DNA from: Affinirhizobium straminoryzae
Lineage (GTDB): Bacteria; Pseudomonadota; Alphaproteobacteria; Rhizobiales; Rhizobiaceae
NCBI RefSeq assembly: GCF_007004135.1
Contig: NZ_VJMG01000083.1
Span: forward strand, 1 to 44,367
Direction: 5' to 3'
DNA length: 44,367 nucleotides
Numbering within the stretch: the first letter of the stretch is position 1; every line of letters starts with the position of its first letter. Below are positions 25,663-32,858 of this stretch, piece after piece. Both the position numbers and the translations under genes were made by a program. A model generated the notes under the pieces. It had not been told where the DNA came from and searched no databases. It saw nothing but the letters and a program-made list of their open reading frames with translations.

Positions 25663-26838
25663 TCACACTTCTGTATCGAACTGGAACGACTGCCGCTGCA
25701 CGATTTTGGAGATACAGCGCAGGGCGCCGTTGCGGCTGGCGAGCTGGCTGAAACCATGCACGGGCACCACCGCGAAGCCCAACTCCTCCCACAGTGCCCG
25801 GTTGGCGGCATCATAGGCGTCGAGCGGCTCCACATCGGCAAACTGCGGCAGAAAGACCAGCGGGCGCTCGCCTCCCGGCCGCACCGCATTTTCCAGCACC
25901 AGATTGTTGTAGAGGCGCGGCAGGCGCTTGCCGCTGTCCGGCGTCACGCAAAAAGGCACCGGATTGCGCCTGACGGCAAAGCCCTGATCGGCAAGACGAC
26001 GCGCGGAGGCATCGAGCTGACGGCCGATCTGCTCCACCATCGGACTCGTGCCGGCATCGGCCATCTGCGCCTCGGCGACGATCAACAGCGGCTGCCCCGC
26101 GTGCCGAAGCCCGGTCACCGTCACATACTGGTCGACATGGAAGCCGCATTGATAGACGCCCTTCAGCGAGCGCGGGTCTGGAACCGGCATCGCCGCACCG
26201 CCGAGATCGGAGGCACGATAGGCGAAGAGGTGCACGGGGCGCGGATCGAGCGACAGGAGGGCCGCCCCCGCCCCGCCATCGCCCGGCGGAAACGCCTCTC
26301 CGGCAATCGCCGAACGGCCGATGAGCCGGAAATCCGGCCCCACCAGCTGGTTGCCGCCATCGAGATCGACACCGGGATCGGCCACCTGCCAGCCGAGCGC
26401 GGCCGCGAGCGTCGGGCCGATGCGGGCGCCAGGACGGGCGAGAATTTTCCCCTGTTCATCGGCAGCCGTGGCGGGCGCCCGGACGTGAAACAGATCCTGC
26501 GTCCAGGGGCTCTGGCGGGCGCGGGCCGGCCCCTCCACCGGGATGATGCGCAGCGGACAGGCAAGCGGCAGGCTGCCGATCCAGGCTTCGGCGGACGCGC
26601 ACGCATCCGGCTCGACCAGCACGAAAACCTCGATATCCGCGACCAAGGCCTGCAAAAGGTTGCCGATCGGCACCAGCGGACGATACCACTCCGAAGGCCG
26701 CGCCTCCAGAAAGACAGGCGGCACCGAGAAGGCGATGCGACGGATGAGGCCGCCGCAATCCGGCAGCAGACCGCCCTCCGGCAGTCCCGCGGCCTTCGAC
26801 CCATCGCACACCTGCTCGACAATCATCGGGTCACCCAT
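25663..26838 (-). CDS. Deiminase-fold enzyme (agmatine/peptidylarginine deiminase-like) in the RiPP operon
   Basis: The 391-residue protein resembles the guanidine-modifying superfamily that includes agmatine and peptidylarginine deiminases. Motifs appear in family order: PWTQD (Asp115), DLDGGNQLVG (Asp160-Asn163, in place of the usual EGGN), FHVDQYVTVTG (His234, Asp236) and GALRCIS near the C-terminus (candidate nucleophile Cys375). Such enzymes hydrolyse a guanidinium to a ureido group and ammonia. ATG 26838 begins one base after the TfuA stop, so it is co-transcribed with tfuA and ycaO. In this setting conversion of precursor Arg to citrulline is a reasonable inference. The protein is divergent, and a different activity is possible. 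Confidence 0.75.
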   Translation of the reverse strand: MGDPMIVEQVCDGSKAAGLPEGGLLPDCGGLIRRIAFSVPPVFLEARPSEWYRPLVPIGNLLQALVADIEVFVLVEPDACASAEAWIGSLPLACPLRIIPVEGPARARQSPWTQDLFHVRAPATAADEQGKILARPGARIGPTLAAALGWQVADPGVDLDGGNQLVGPDFRLIGRSAIAGEAFPPGDGGAGAALLSLDPRPVHLFAYRASDLGGAAMPVPDPRSLKGVYQCGFHVDQYVTVTGLRHAGQPLLIVAEAQMADAGTSPMVEQIGRQLDASARRLADQGFAVRRNPVPFCVTPDSGKRLPRLYNNLVLENAVRPGGERPLVFLPQFADVEPLDAYDAANRALWEELGFAVVPVHGFSQLASRNGALRCISKIVQRQSFQFDTEV

Positions 26839-26839
26839 C

Positions 26840-27553
26840 TCAACGCTGCCCCGCAACGCGGACCGCGAGGCTGCGGAAGAACAGCGTGTTCTGGAACCGC
26901 CAGCCCGGCTGAGGCGCTGCAGAACATTCGTTCTGCAGCAGGGTCAGCAGCGCCAGCGCATCGGCCTGTTTCGGGCTGACGGCGCGTTCGGCAAGGACCT
27001 GCGCGACATCAGCCCCCTCGCCGGCGGCCAGCGCCACGGCGCGCCAGGTGCGGCGGGAGAAATGCAGCGCACGCGCCGCAGAGAGAAGCCGGGCGAGCCG
27101 TGCCGGTGCAAGATCCGGAGCGAGCGCCGCAAGCGTCGCCTCCGCATCCACCAGCGCCAGCGTCAGCGGCCGGTAATCGAGATCGGCCGGCGCATGGGAA
27201 AGCGCCACATCCGCATCGGACACGCGCAGACCATCGCGGTAGGCCTCGTAAATCCGGCCGACACCCTGCATGCCGAACAGGTCGCATTCGGCAGCGCGCA
27301 GCGCGCCCATGCTGGCCGCACCGTAGACAGCGACACCCTGCGACAGGGCAAAGAGGATTTCCTTGTGCCACACGGCAGCGCAATCGCCATAGAGCCCGTC
27401 GATCAGGCCGATCGCCCGCGCGCCCTGCTGCACGGCCTGCAAAAGATCGCCGCAGGCGGCGGGACCGCGCCAGACAAGACCGGGAAAGGCCGAAGGATCC
27501 AGCCCATGCACGGAGGGGCCGGCGAAGATCACGGTGTGCGGGATTTGCGTCAT
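26840..27553 (-). CDS. TfuA-like protein, YcaO partner
   Basis: The 237-residue protein carries the TfuA core: VIFAGPSVHG near residue 8, then AIGLIDGLYGDCAAVWHKEIL and VYGAASMGALRAAE, both hallmarks of proteins named after the trifolitoxin locus of Rhizobium leguminosarum. TfuA proteins work with YcaO enzymes, and YcaO-TfuA pairs are associated with peptide-backbone thioamidation, TfuA being thought to help deliver sulfur. The start ATG overlaps the YcaO stop by 4 bases (ATGA) and its stop lies one base before the next start, so the three enzymes are translationally coupled. Confidence 0.9.
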   Translation of the reverse strand: MTQIPHTVIFAGPSVHGLDPSAFPGLVWRGPAACGDLLQAVQQGARAIGLIDGLYGDCAAVWHKEILFALSQGVAVYGAASMGALRAAECDLFGMQGVGRIYEAYRDGLRVSDADVALSHAPADLDYRPLTLALVDAEATLAALAPDLAPARLARLLSAARALHFSRRTWRAVALAAGEGADVAQVLAERAVSPKQADALALLTLLQNECSAAPQPGWRFQNTLFFRSLAVRVAGQR

Positions 27554-28770
27554 CGTCTCAGGAACCCGTCGAGCGTGGACAGCGACATGCGGTTCAGTCC
27601 GCCATGGGCGGCAGACAGCCCATCGGCCAGCACGCGCACCACATGAATATCGGGATCGCCGGTTTCCAGCGCAAAGACGTAGACATCCTCGACGCCATGG
27701 CGGAAGAGATGCGCGGCAAGGCGGTGCCAGAGCGGCCCCTCCCCCTCAAGGTCAAGCCGTTGAGGGCCGGCGCCGGAGAGGGTTGCGCTGACCGGCGGCG
27801 CCCGGCCAGCCAGATCGGGAAGATAGCGGTCCGGCGCCAGATCGTCGCGCGCGCCGCTGATATCGGTGAGGCGCGACTGGATGGCCTCGAGCAGCGCCGC
27901 CTCGGCGGCGGCCAGCGGATCGAACCGGCAGGCCATGCCGGCGGCATGGCGAAAGCCGGGACCGCTCGCCGACATCACCGGCCGCTCCAGGCTTGCCAGA
28001 ATGACGGGTACGCCGTTCGACGCCGTGACATCGAGAAAGCGCGCCGCAAGACCCGCCGCCGACAGCGTGGCGATCAGCCCGTCGAGCGATAGACGGTGGC
28101 CGGCGGCCGGCGCCCAGGGGCGCAGACCGAGCGAGCGCGTCTCGAACGTATCGATGAGGATGCAGGCATCGTGCTCCACCAGTTCCAGCAGGGCATGCAG
28201 CACCACGCGGTCATGATCGAAGCCGGCGGCGAGCCCCTGCGAACTCATCTGGAACGCCTTGCGGTCCCAGGGAAAATCGGCGCGGAAATCCATGCCGACC
28301 AGTTCGAAAGGGGCGAGAACCGGGCCGCCATGGCGGGCGGAAACCCCGCGTACCCAGGCCCGCTCGCGGCCGGCCTCGAAATGATCGGGATTGACGCGGG
28401 CGAGCCGGTCGAGCGGAACCGTGCGCTCGCCGCGCGCCTGCAGGGCCGTCCAGCTGCCATGCGCGGCCACATGGCGCTGCGTCTCTTCTGCCACAGCGCC
28501 TTCGATGGCTTCCATCAGGGCGGAAAGCTGCGCCTGCCGCTCCGTCAGGCCCTTGCCCTGCGAAACGGAGAGGCCGCGCGAATTCGGCCGCACGGCAAAC
28601 CAGACGGGCACGCCGATGATATCGAGCCCCGTGACATCACCGATGCGGGTGACCCCGAACCGGCGCAGCCGCGCCCGATCCCCCAGCAGCGCCGCACCCT
28701 TGTCGGGAGCGACCTGCCCGCCCTCGCAGCCGCCGGATGCGACGGCTGCGGCCTGCCCTGCCTGCTGCAT
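27550..28770 (-). CDS. YcaO-domain RiPP-modifying enzyme
   Basis: The 406-residue YcaO enzyme activates a peptide backbone amide with ATP. ATP/Mg motifs are visible: SALMEAIE (Ser83, Glu87, Glu90), SSQGLAAG near 176, HALLELVEHDA (Glu196, Glu199), FLDVTASNGVPV, and the terminal family signature EAIQSRLTDISGARDD. The C-terminus lacks the PxPxP motif typical of azoline-forming YcaO proteins, and no E1-like/RRE partner or dehydrogenase is encoded nearby. With TfuA this favours thioamide formation, although azoline formation is not excluded. It begins three bases after the stop of the five-repeat precursor gene and overlaps tfuA. Confidence 0.92.
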   Translation of the reverse strand: MQQAGQAAAVASGGCEGGQVAPDKGAALLGDRARLRRFGVTRIGDVTGLDIIGVPVWFAVRPNSRGLSVSQGKGLTERQAQLSALMEAIEGAVAEETQRHVAAHGSWTALQARGERTVPLDRLARVNPDHFEAGRERAWVRGVSARHGGPVLAPFELVGMDFRADFPWDRKAFQMSSQGLAAGFDHDRVVLHALLELVEHDACILIDTFETRSLGLRPWAPAAGHRLSLDGLIATLSAAGLAARFLDVTASNGVPVILASLERPVMSASGPGFRHAAGMACRFDPLAAAEAALLEAIQSRLTDISGARDDLAPDRYLPDLAGRAPPVSATLSGAGPQRLDLEGEGPLWHRLAAHLFRHGVEDVYVFALETGDPDIHVVRVLADGLSAAHGGLNRMSLSTLDGFLRR

Positions 28771-28773
28771 GGA

Positions 28774-29679
28774 TTACTGGATCGTGTTCGGCGCGTCGGA
28801 CATGATGGCGTGATGCAGGCCACCCCGCGCAACAAGCCCTGCGGCAACAGTCTCCTGCCGGTCACCGGCAGGTGCATACACCTTCCGGTTCGTATCCCAG
28901 CCCTGCCCGACAATGTCACCGACGACAGCGATGTCCAAACCGGCCACCTCGCCCCCCAGCGCCGTCATCACATCATCCAAAGGCGTGCTGATGAAGCGAT
29001 TGGAATCCCAACCATCGTTCAAAACGCCGCCGACCATCGCGATGTCCGCAGCAGCGCCCTCGGGCTGCAGGGCGGTCATGACATCATTGAGGGGGGTCTT
29101 GATGTGGCGATTGAGATCCCAGCCGTTTTCGACAACACCGCCAACCATGGCAATGTCGGCTTTCAACGGATGAGCCTGATTTGTGATATCGAAACCATCA
29201 GACGGCATGGTGATATCCCGGTTGAAGTCCCAGCCGTCATCGCCGACACCGCCCACCATGGCGATATCCGCCGGTTCCGCGCCGGGAGCCGCCTTGGTTG
29301 CACGACCGTTCTGAGGGCCGAGCGCCACCATCACATCATCCAGCGGCGTGGTAATGTCTCGATTGAAATCCCAGCCCTCGTCAGCCACGCCGCCAACCAT
29401 GGCGATGTCGGCCTCCCGCACAGGCTCTCCTTGCGTCATGCGGGCTTCGAGAGCCTCCATCTCCGCCATGTCGACAAAACTGTCGGCCTCGCCATCGTTT
29501 TGCACCAGCATGGCCTTGGCCGCGGCCGCAACCCTGGCATAGCCATCAATGCCCGGATGCCCGGCCTCATAGGCAAGAATCGTCTCATGCGAAACGAGCG
29601 AGACGCGCAAAGGCTCGGTGCGCACGAACAACACGCCGGAGCCCCGCTTGCCGACGATGAAAAGCTGCGATTTGGACAT
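28774..29679 (-). CDS. Putative multi-core RiPP precursor with five repeats
   Basis: The 301-residue protein starts at ATG 29679, with GGGG 7 bases upstream. Residues 1-90 are a leader-like domain (SQLFIVGKRGSGVLFVR, HPGIDGYARVAAAAKAML) shared with the adjacent smaller paralogue. Five repeats begin at residues 91, 138, 175, 212 and 249, each close to DIAMVGGV-x3-GWD-x-NR-x-I-x-TPLDDVM. The period is 37 residues after a first unit of 47. W, N and R of GWxxNR are invariant (Arg at 107, 154, 191, 228, 265). The C-terminal LHHAIMSDAPNTIQ resembles the paralogue's end. There is no cysteine, signal peptide or membrane segment. Position before ycaO, tfuA and a deiminase gene suggests a modified-peptide precursor. 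No known family is recognised. Confidence 0.8.
   Translation of the reverse strand: MSKSQLFIVGKRGSGVLFVRTEPLRVSLVSHETILAYEAGHPGIDGYARVAAAAKAMLVQNDGEADSFVDMAEMEALEARMTQGEPVREADIAMVGGVADEGWDFNRDITTPLDDVMVALGPQNGRATKAAPGAEPADIAMVGGVGDDGWDFNRDITMPSDGFDITNQAHPLKADIAMVGGVVENGWDLNRHIKTPLNDVMTALQPEGAAADIAMVGGVLNDGWDSNRFISTPLDDVMTALGGEVAGLDIAVVGDIVGQGWDTNRKVYAPAGDRQETVAAGLVARGGLHHAIMSDAPNTIQ
28825..29409 (-). repeat. Five in-frame core-like repeats of the precursor gene
   Basis: Units in coding order are 29409-29269 (47 codons), 29268-29158, 29157-29047, 29046-28936 and 28935-28825 (37 codons each). Units 1 to 4 keep DIAMVGGV exactly. Unit 5 is more diverged (DIAVVGDI, and APAGD instead of TPLDD). 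The DNA has diverged at many positions while the peptide motif is kept, which points to purifying selection on the peptide. Confidence 0.85.
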
Positions 29680-29829
29680 GATGCTTCCCCTCTGGTTCGA
29701 TCTCGGCGCCGGCGCTTGCAGCCTCGCCAAAATGCAACCATTGCTCAGGTTTTTCTGGTTGTACAGAGAGCTTTCGAAGTCAGACGAACAATTTTGCCGG
29801 ATGTCGGCAAATGGCGCGTCCAGGAAGAT

Positions 29830-29856
29830 CCACGGCCGCCATGGCGGCGACCGTGG
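29830..29856 (-). terminator. Strong hairpin between the two precursor genes
   Basis: On the minus strand the transcript can form CCACGG/CCGTGG plus CCGCC/GGCGG arms with a small bulge and a two-base loop. It begins 18 bases after the one-repeat precursor stop. Downstream bases (ATCTTCC) are a poor U-tract, so it may be an attenuator or an RNA-stabilising 3' structure that favours the first precursor over the rest of the operon. Confidence 0.5.
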
Positions 29857-29873
29857 TGTCGATTTTCACGCTA

Positions 29874-30305
29874 TCAGACGGCGCTGTTCGGGCTGTCGGA
29901 GAGAATGGCATCGAACAGGTCACCACTTGCCGGCGCATCTGGCCCCAAAGCCGCGAGTGCGCCTTCAAGAGGTGAATTGACCATACGGTTTATCGTCCAA
30001 CCCGAGTCGGTAACCTCTCCCAGGAAGGAGAAATCTACATCAGAAATGACCGCACCGCCTGCGACAAGGGCCTCAATTCCTGCTCTTTGCGCTTGATCGA
30101 TGGCGCCCTCAGGCTGGCCGTCGCGGGAAGCAAGAAGCGCCTTGGCCGATGCGGCGACTTTTGCATAGCCGTCAACACCGGGATGCGCTTCTTCATACTT
30201 CAAGATGGTTTCATCAGAAACCATCGCGACGCGAAGCGGTGCAGTTCTAACGAACAGCACGCCCAAACCCCTTTTTCCAATTACGTACAGATGAGAAGTG
30301 CCCAT
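29874..30305 (-). CDS. Putative single-core RiPP precursor, paralogue of the five-repeat protein
   Basis: The 143-residue protein starts at ATG 30305 behind TAGGAG, which overlaps the regulator's stop codon. It aligns without gaps to the leader of the five-repeat protein over residues 1-58 (SHLYVIGKRGLGVLFVR, HPGVDGYAKVAASAKALL). It then has one repeat from residue 91: DFSFLGEV-TDS-GWTINRMVNSPLEG, with Trp103, Asn106 and Arg107 at exactly the numbers used by the paralogue's first repeat. The end, LFDAILSDSPNSAV, matches the paralogue's follower. No cysteine is present. It looks like the minimal leader-core-follower form of the same precursor family, and ends with tandem stops TGA TAG. Confidence 0.78.
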   Translation of the reverse strand: MGTSHLYVIGKRGLGVLFVRTAPLRVAMVSDETILKYEEAHPGVDGYAKVAASAKALLASRDGQPEGAIDQAQRAGIEALVAGGAVISDVDFSFLGEVTDSGWTINRMVNSPLEGALAALGPDAPASGDLFDAILSDSPNSAV

Positions 30306-30313
30306 AGTATCTC

Positions 30314-32233
30314 CTATTTTAGGCCTGCCAGTCGAAGCGCATGACAAAAACGTTCGTTCGCGTCGACATCTTGATCGGGAGACAACCCGCTAATTTGCTT
30401 GGCCGTCATGCCCGGATAGTTTTGTTGAAGCCGCTCGCCCGCGCTTTGGGCTTCCTCCAGATCTCCGCTCAAAGCGAGGCTCGCCGTTAATACACGCAAG
30501 GCGGGCTCGTCATTCTGCATGCGTCGACACAAACGGACCGACTCGGCATAATCCTCAAGCTTGAAGGCGATGCTGGCACCCGCCCACCAGTAAATATCCG
30601 GCGCAAGCGGATTGAGATCGATGGACTGCTGGAAGCGCAACCAAGCCGCACCCGACTGTCCGAAATGCGCCAGCGCATCGGCATGCTGCAGCAGCAGGTC
30701 CGCGGAATTTGGCGCAAGCGCCTCGGCTTCGAAAAACTTTTCGGCCGAGGTATCGAAATCGCGGCGATAGAGCGCCACCACCGCGCACATCCAGTGGCCG
30801 ATGCCGGAGGCGGGGTCGAGATCGACGGCGGCTTCGGCCTCGGCCTTGGCGCGGTGCAGGAGATGCGGATCGCCGCCGCCCAGCATCAGCCATTCCAGCT
30901 GCAGCGTCTGGGCAATGCGGGCTCGCGCCACCGCCATGCCGGAATCCAGATCCACCGCCTTGCGGAATTCGGAGCGCGCCCGCCGCAGGATCGGCAGATC
31001 GCATTTGCCGCCCAGCATGTGCTGGCCGGCCAGCAGATGGCGATAGGCATCCGCCGCATGACTGCGCACGAGATCGATCTGCAGCCGCTCGATCTGTTCG
31101 GCAAGTGCTGCGGCAATCTGCTTCGACAGCAGGCGGAAGGCTGCGTGGGCATTGCCTTCGTCCAGCGCCACCTCCACCGACCAGAGAATTTCCGCGGTCG
31201 CATTCTCCACCAGCGTCAGGGAGAGGCGCGCCTCGTCCAGCAGCAGCGACTGCACCCGGTAATTCGCGCGCAGCGACTGGTAGAGCGCGCCGGTCTCATC
31301 CGCGGCGGCGGCAAAGCTGCTGTGCGGGGCAAGCACCGTGAACGTGCGATAGCGCACGAGGCTGTTGGCGACATCCTCGATGAAGGCACGGGCAAGCACC
31401 GGCACCAGCCCGCCGACCGACGCCACCGGCGGCAGAAAGGCAACGCGCGGCCGCGCCGTACGCGCCGGCTCCGGCTGAACCTCCGGCGACTCGGCCGGCG
31501 CGGCATGGCTTCTGAGGCGCCGCATCAGGGCAAGCGTCGCAGCCTCGGGCTGCACCCCGTCCAGCTTCAGCCGCTGATTCAGCTTGTCGAACATGCGCTC
31601 GGCGGCTGCCGCATCGCCTGCCCGCGCATAGGCAGAGATCACCATGCGGTAGGTCTCCTCCCGGTCGTCCTCCAGCCTGAGCGCGGTTTCGGCAAGAGCG
31701 GCGATATCGGCCAGCGGCCGGGCGCCGAACCGGGTCATATCCTCCAGCAGGCGGGCGGTCGCGGCAAAGAAGAGGTCCTTCAGGCGGGCCCGCTCGGCCA
31801 GCAGCCAGAGATGGAACTGTTCCTGATCGGCATCCACGCCCTGCAGCAACTCGCCGCCAATGCCGCGCAGCACCTTCAGCCGCAGCGCCACGTCGTCGGC
31901 ACCGACGACATCGAGAAAGGCAGAGAGATCCGAGCGACGGGCCAGCGGCCCGGCGGCAAGCCCGCCGGGCGTCGCCTCGATCAGCGCCTCATCCCCCTCG
32001 GCAAAGGGCTGCAGGCGCGACAGCAACTGCCGGAGATTGCCGAGCGCCCGCTTCTGGTCCGCATCTTCCCACAGAAGCAGCGCCGCCGCCTGGCGGGTCA
32101 ACACCCGGCCGGGCGCCAGAAGCAGGGCCGCCACCAGCACGAAACCCTTGGCCGGAAAGAAGCCGTCACGCTCCAGATGGCAGCGCGGGATCCCCAGAAG
32201 ACTGATCGTGAAGCCCTGCTCATGCCCTGCCAC
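30314..32233 (-). CDS. SARP/BTAD-type transcriptional activator with TPR-like C-terminus
   Basis: The 639-residue protein starts at GTG 32233 with AGGGAA 6 bases upstream. Residues about 8-80 form an OmpR-type winged helix (ISLLGIPRCHL, ALGNLRQLLSRL), and 90-240 a bacterial transcriptional activator domain (EETYRMVISAYARAGDAAAAERMFDKL). Residues about 265-390 resemble the middle region of such regulators. From about 400 on lie TPR-like helices (FRKAVDLDSGMAVARARIAQ, ADLLLQHADALAHFGQSGAAW). Proteins of this type activate specialised-metabolite operons. It ends 8 bases before the one-repeat precursor, and its stop overlaps that gene's ribosome-binding site, so it is in the operon and may autoregulate it. 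Confidence 0.85.
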   Translation of the reverse strand: MAGHEQGFTISLLGIPRCHLERDGFFPAKGFVLVAALLLAPGRVLTRQAAALLLWEDADQKRALGNLRQLLSRLQPFAEGDEALIEATPGGLAAGPLARRSDLSAFLDVVGADDVALRLKVLRGIGGELLQGVDADQEQFHLWLLAERARLKDLFFAATARLLEDMTRFGARPLADIAALAETALRLEDDREETYRMVISAYARAGDAAAAERMFDKLNQRLKLDGVQPEAATLALMRRLRSHAAPAESPEVQPEPARTARPRVAFLPPVASVGGLVPVLARAFIEDVANSLVRYRTFTVLAPHSSFAAAADETGALYQSLRANYRVQSLLLDEARLSLTLVENATAEILWSVEVALDEGNAHAAFRLLSKQIAAALAEQIERLQIDLVRSHAADAYRHLLAGQHMLGGKCDLPILRRARSEFRKAVDLDSGMAVARARIAQTLQLEWLMLGGGDPHLLHRAKAEAEAAVDLDPASGIGHWMCAVVALYRRDFDTSAEKFFEAEALAPNSADLLLQHADALAHFGQSGAAWLRFQQSIDLNPLAPDIYWWAGASIAFKLEDYAESVRLCRRMQNDEPALRVLTASLALSGDLEEAQSAGERLQQNYPGMTAKQISGLSPDQDVDANERFCHALRLAGLK

Positions 32234-32297
32234 GACTATTCCCTACCCTGCCCCCGGAGGTTGCAATAAAAATCAACTACCTGTCAGATTTGACGTC

Positions 32298-32373
32298 TGC
32301 GTGACGCTCTTTGTGCATGATTCTGAAACAATCTACAGCAAGGAAAACGACACGCGTCTAAATATTGCGTGAC
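32298..32373. promoter_or_regulatory. Direct repeats TGCGTGAC in the divergent promoter region
   Basis: TGCGTGAC occurs at 32298-32305 and again at 32366-32373, within the 145-base region between the BTAD regulator and the divergent 154-residue gene. BTAD regulators often bind direct repeats. The 68-base distance is longer than usual, so this is only a candidate. Confidence 0.25.
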
Positions 32374-32378
32374 ACTTC

Positions 32379-32843
32379 ATGACAGATCGCGTGCACTTCA
32401 AGCATTCCTATATGAGTTTCCCCTTACGAACGGAGCCCTATCAGCGCGCCGACGATGTGGGTTATGCCATGACGGAACTGCTGTGGCACAATGGAAAGCC
32501 CTTTTATCCCGTCACCGCCCTTGCTGAAGCAAGATATGCTTGCGCAAGACTTGCGGAGGGACGCTTTGACGAGACTGATGAAGACAATATCGACCTGATC
32601 CTGCAGATGCGGCGGGCAACCGGCGGCTATTTTTTCGAGATCATCCTGCGCAACGACAAGGGCACCGCCTATGGCGGCTGGGCCTGGGGCCAGGAACTCA
32701 GTATCGGCGACGAGATCCATGATGGCTATCGCGTTCTGACCACCCACAATGGCAGGCACGCTTTCCGTTTTGCCTGGGATGCGACTACCGGCCGCTACCG
32801 CTGCCTGAACGAGTTGCCGGTCAGCAAAGGCGGAGGCAGCTGA
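32379..32843 (+). CDS. Hypothetical protein divergent from the RiPP-like operon
   Basis: The protein is 154 residues from ATG 32379, or 143 from ATG 32412. Neither start has a clear ribosome-binding site. It contains aromatic, beta-rich stretches (GGYFFEIILRNDKGTAYGGWAWGQEL, split around residues 88-113; DGYRVLTTHNGRHAFRFAWD). It has no signal peptide or membrane segment and I recognise no family. Divergent placement from the operon regulator makes co-regulation possible. A role in immunity or detection is speculation without sequence support. Confidence 0.65.
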   Translation: MTDRVHFKHSYMSFPLRTEPYQRADDVGYAMTELLWHNGKPFYPVTALAEARYACARLAEGRFDETDEDNIDLILQMRRATGGYFFEIILRNDKGTAYGGWAWGQELSIGDEIHDGYRVLTTHNGRHAFRFAWDATTGRYRCLNELPVSKGGGS

Positions 32844-32858
32844 GGGAGAGGCCGCCGC

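Noticed and set aside
28825..29409. Regular repeats as a CRISPR array or minisatellite
   Set aside because: The units are in-frame codons conserved at peptide level with DNA divergence, not identical repeats with unique spacers.
28096..30096. Plus-strand open frame of 666 codons opposite ycaO and the precursor genes
   Set aside because: It contains repeats only because it mirrors the precursor repeats. It has no ribosome-binding site and no recognisable domain, and crosses several clearly coding minus-strand genes.
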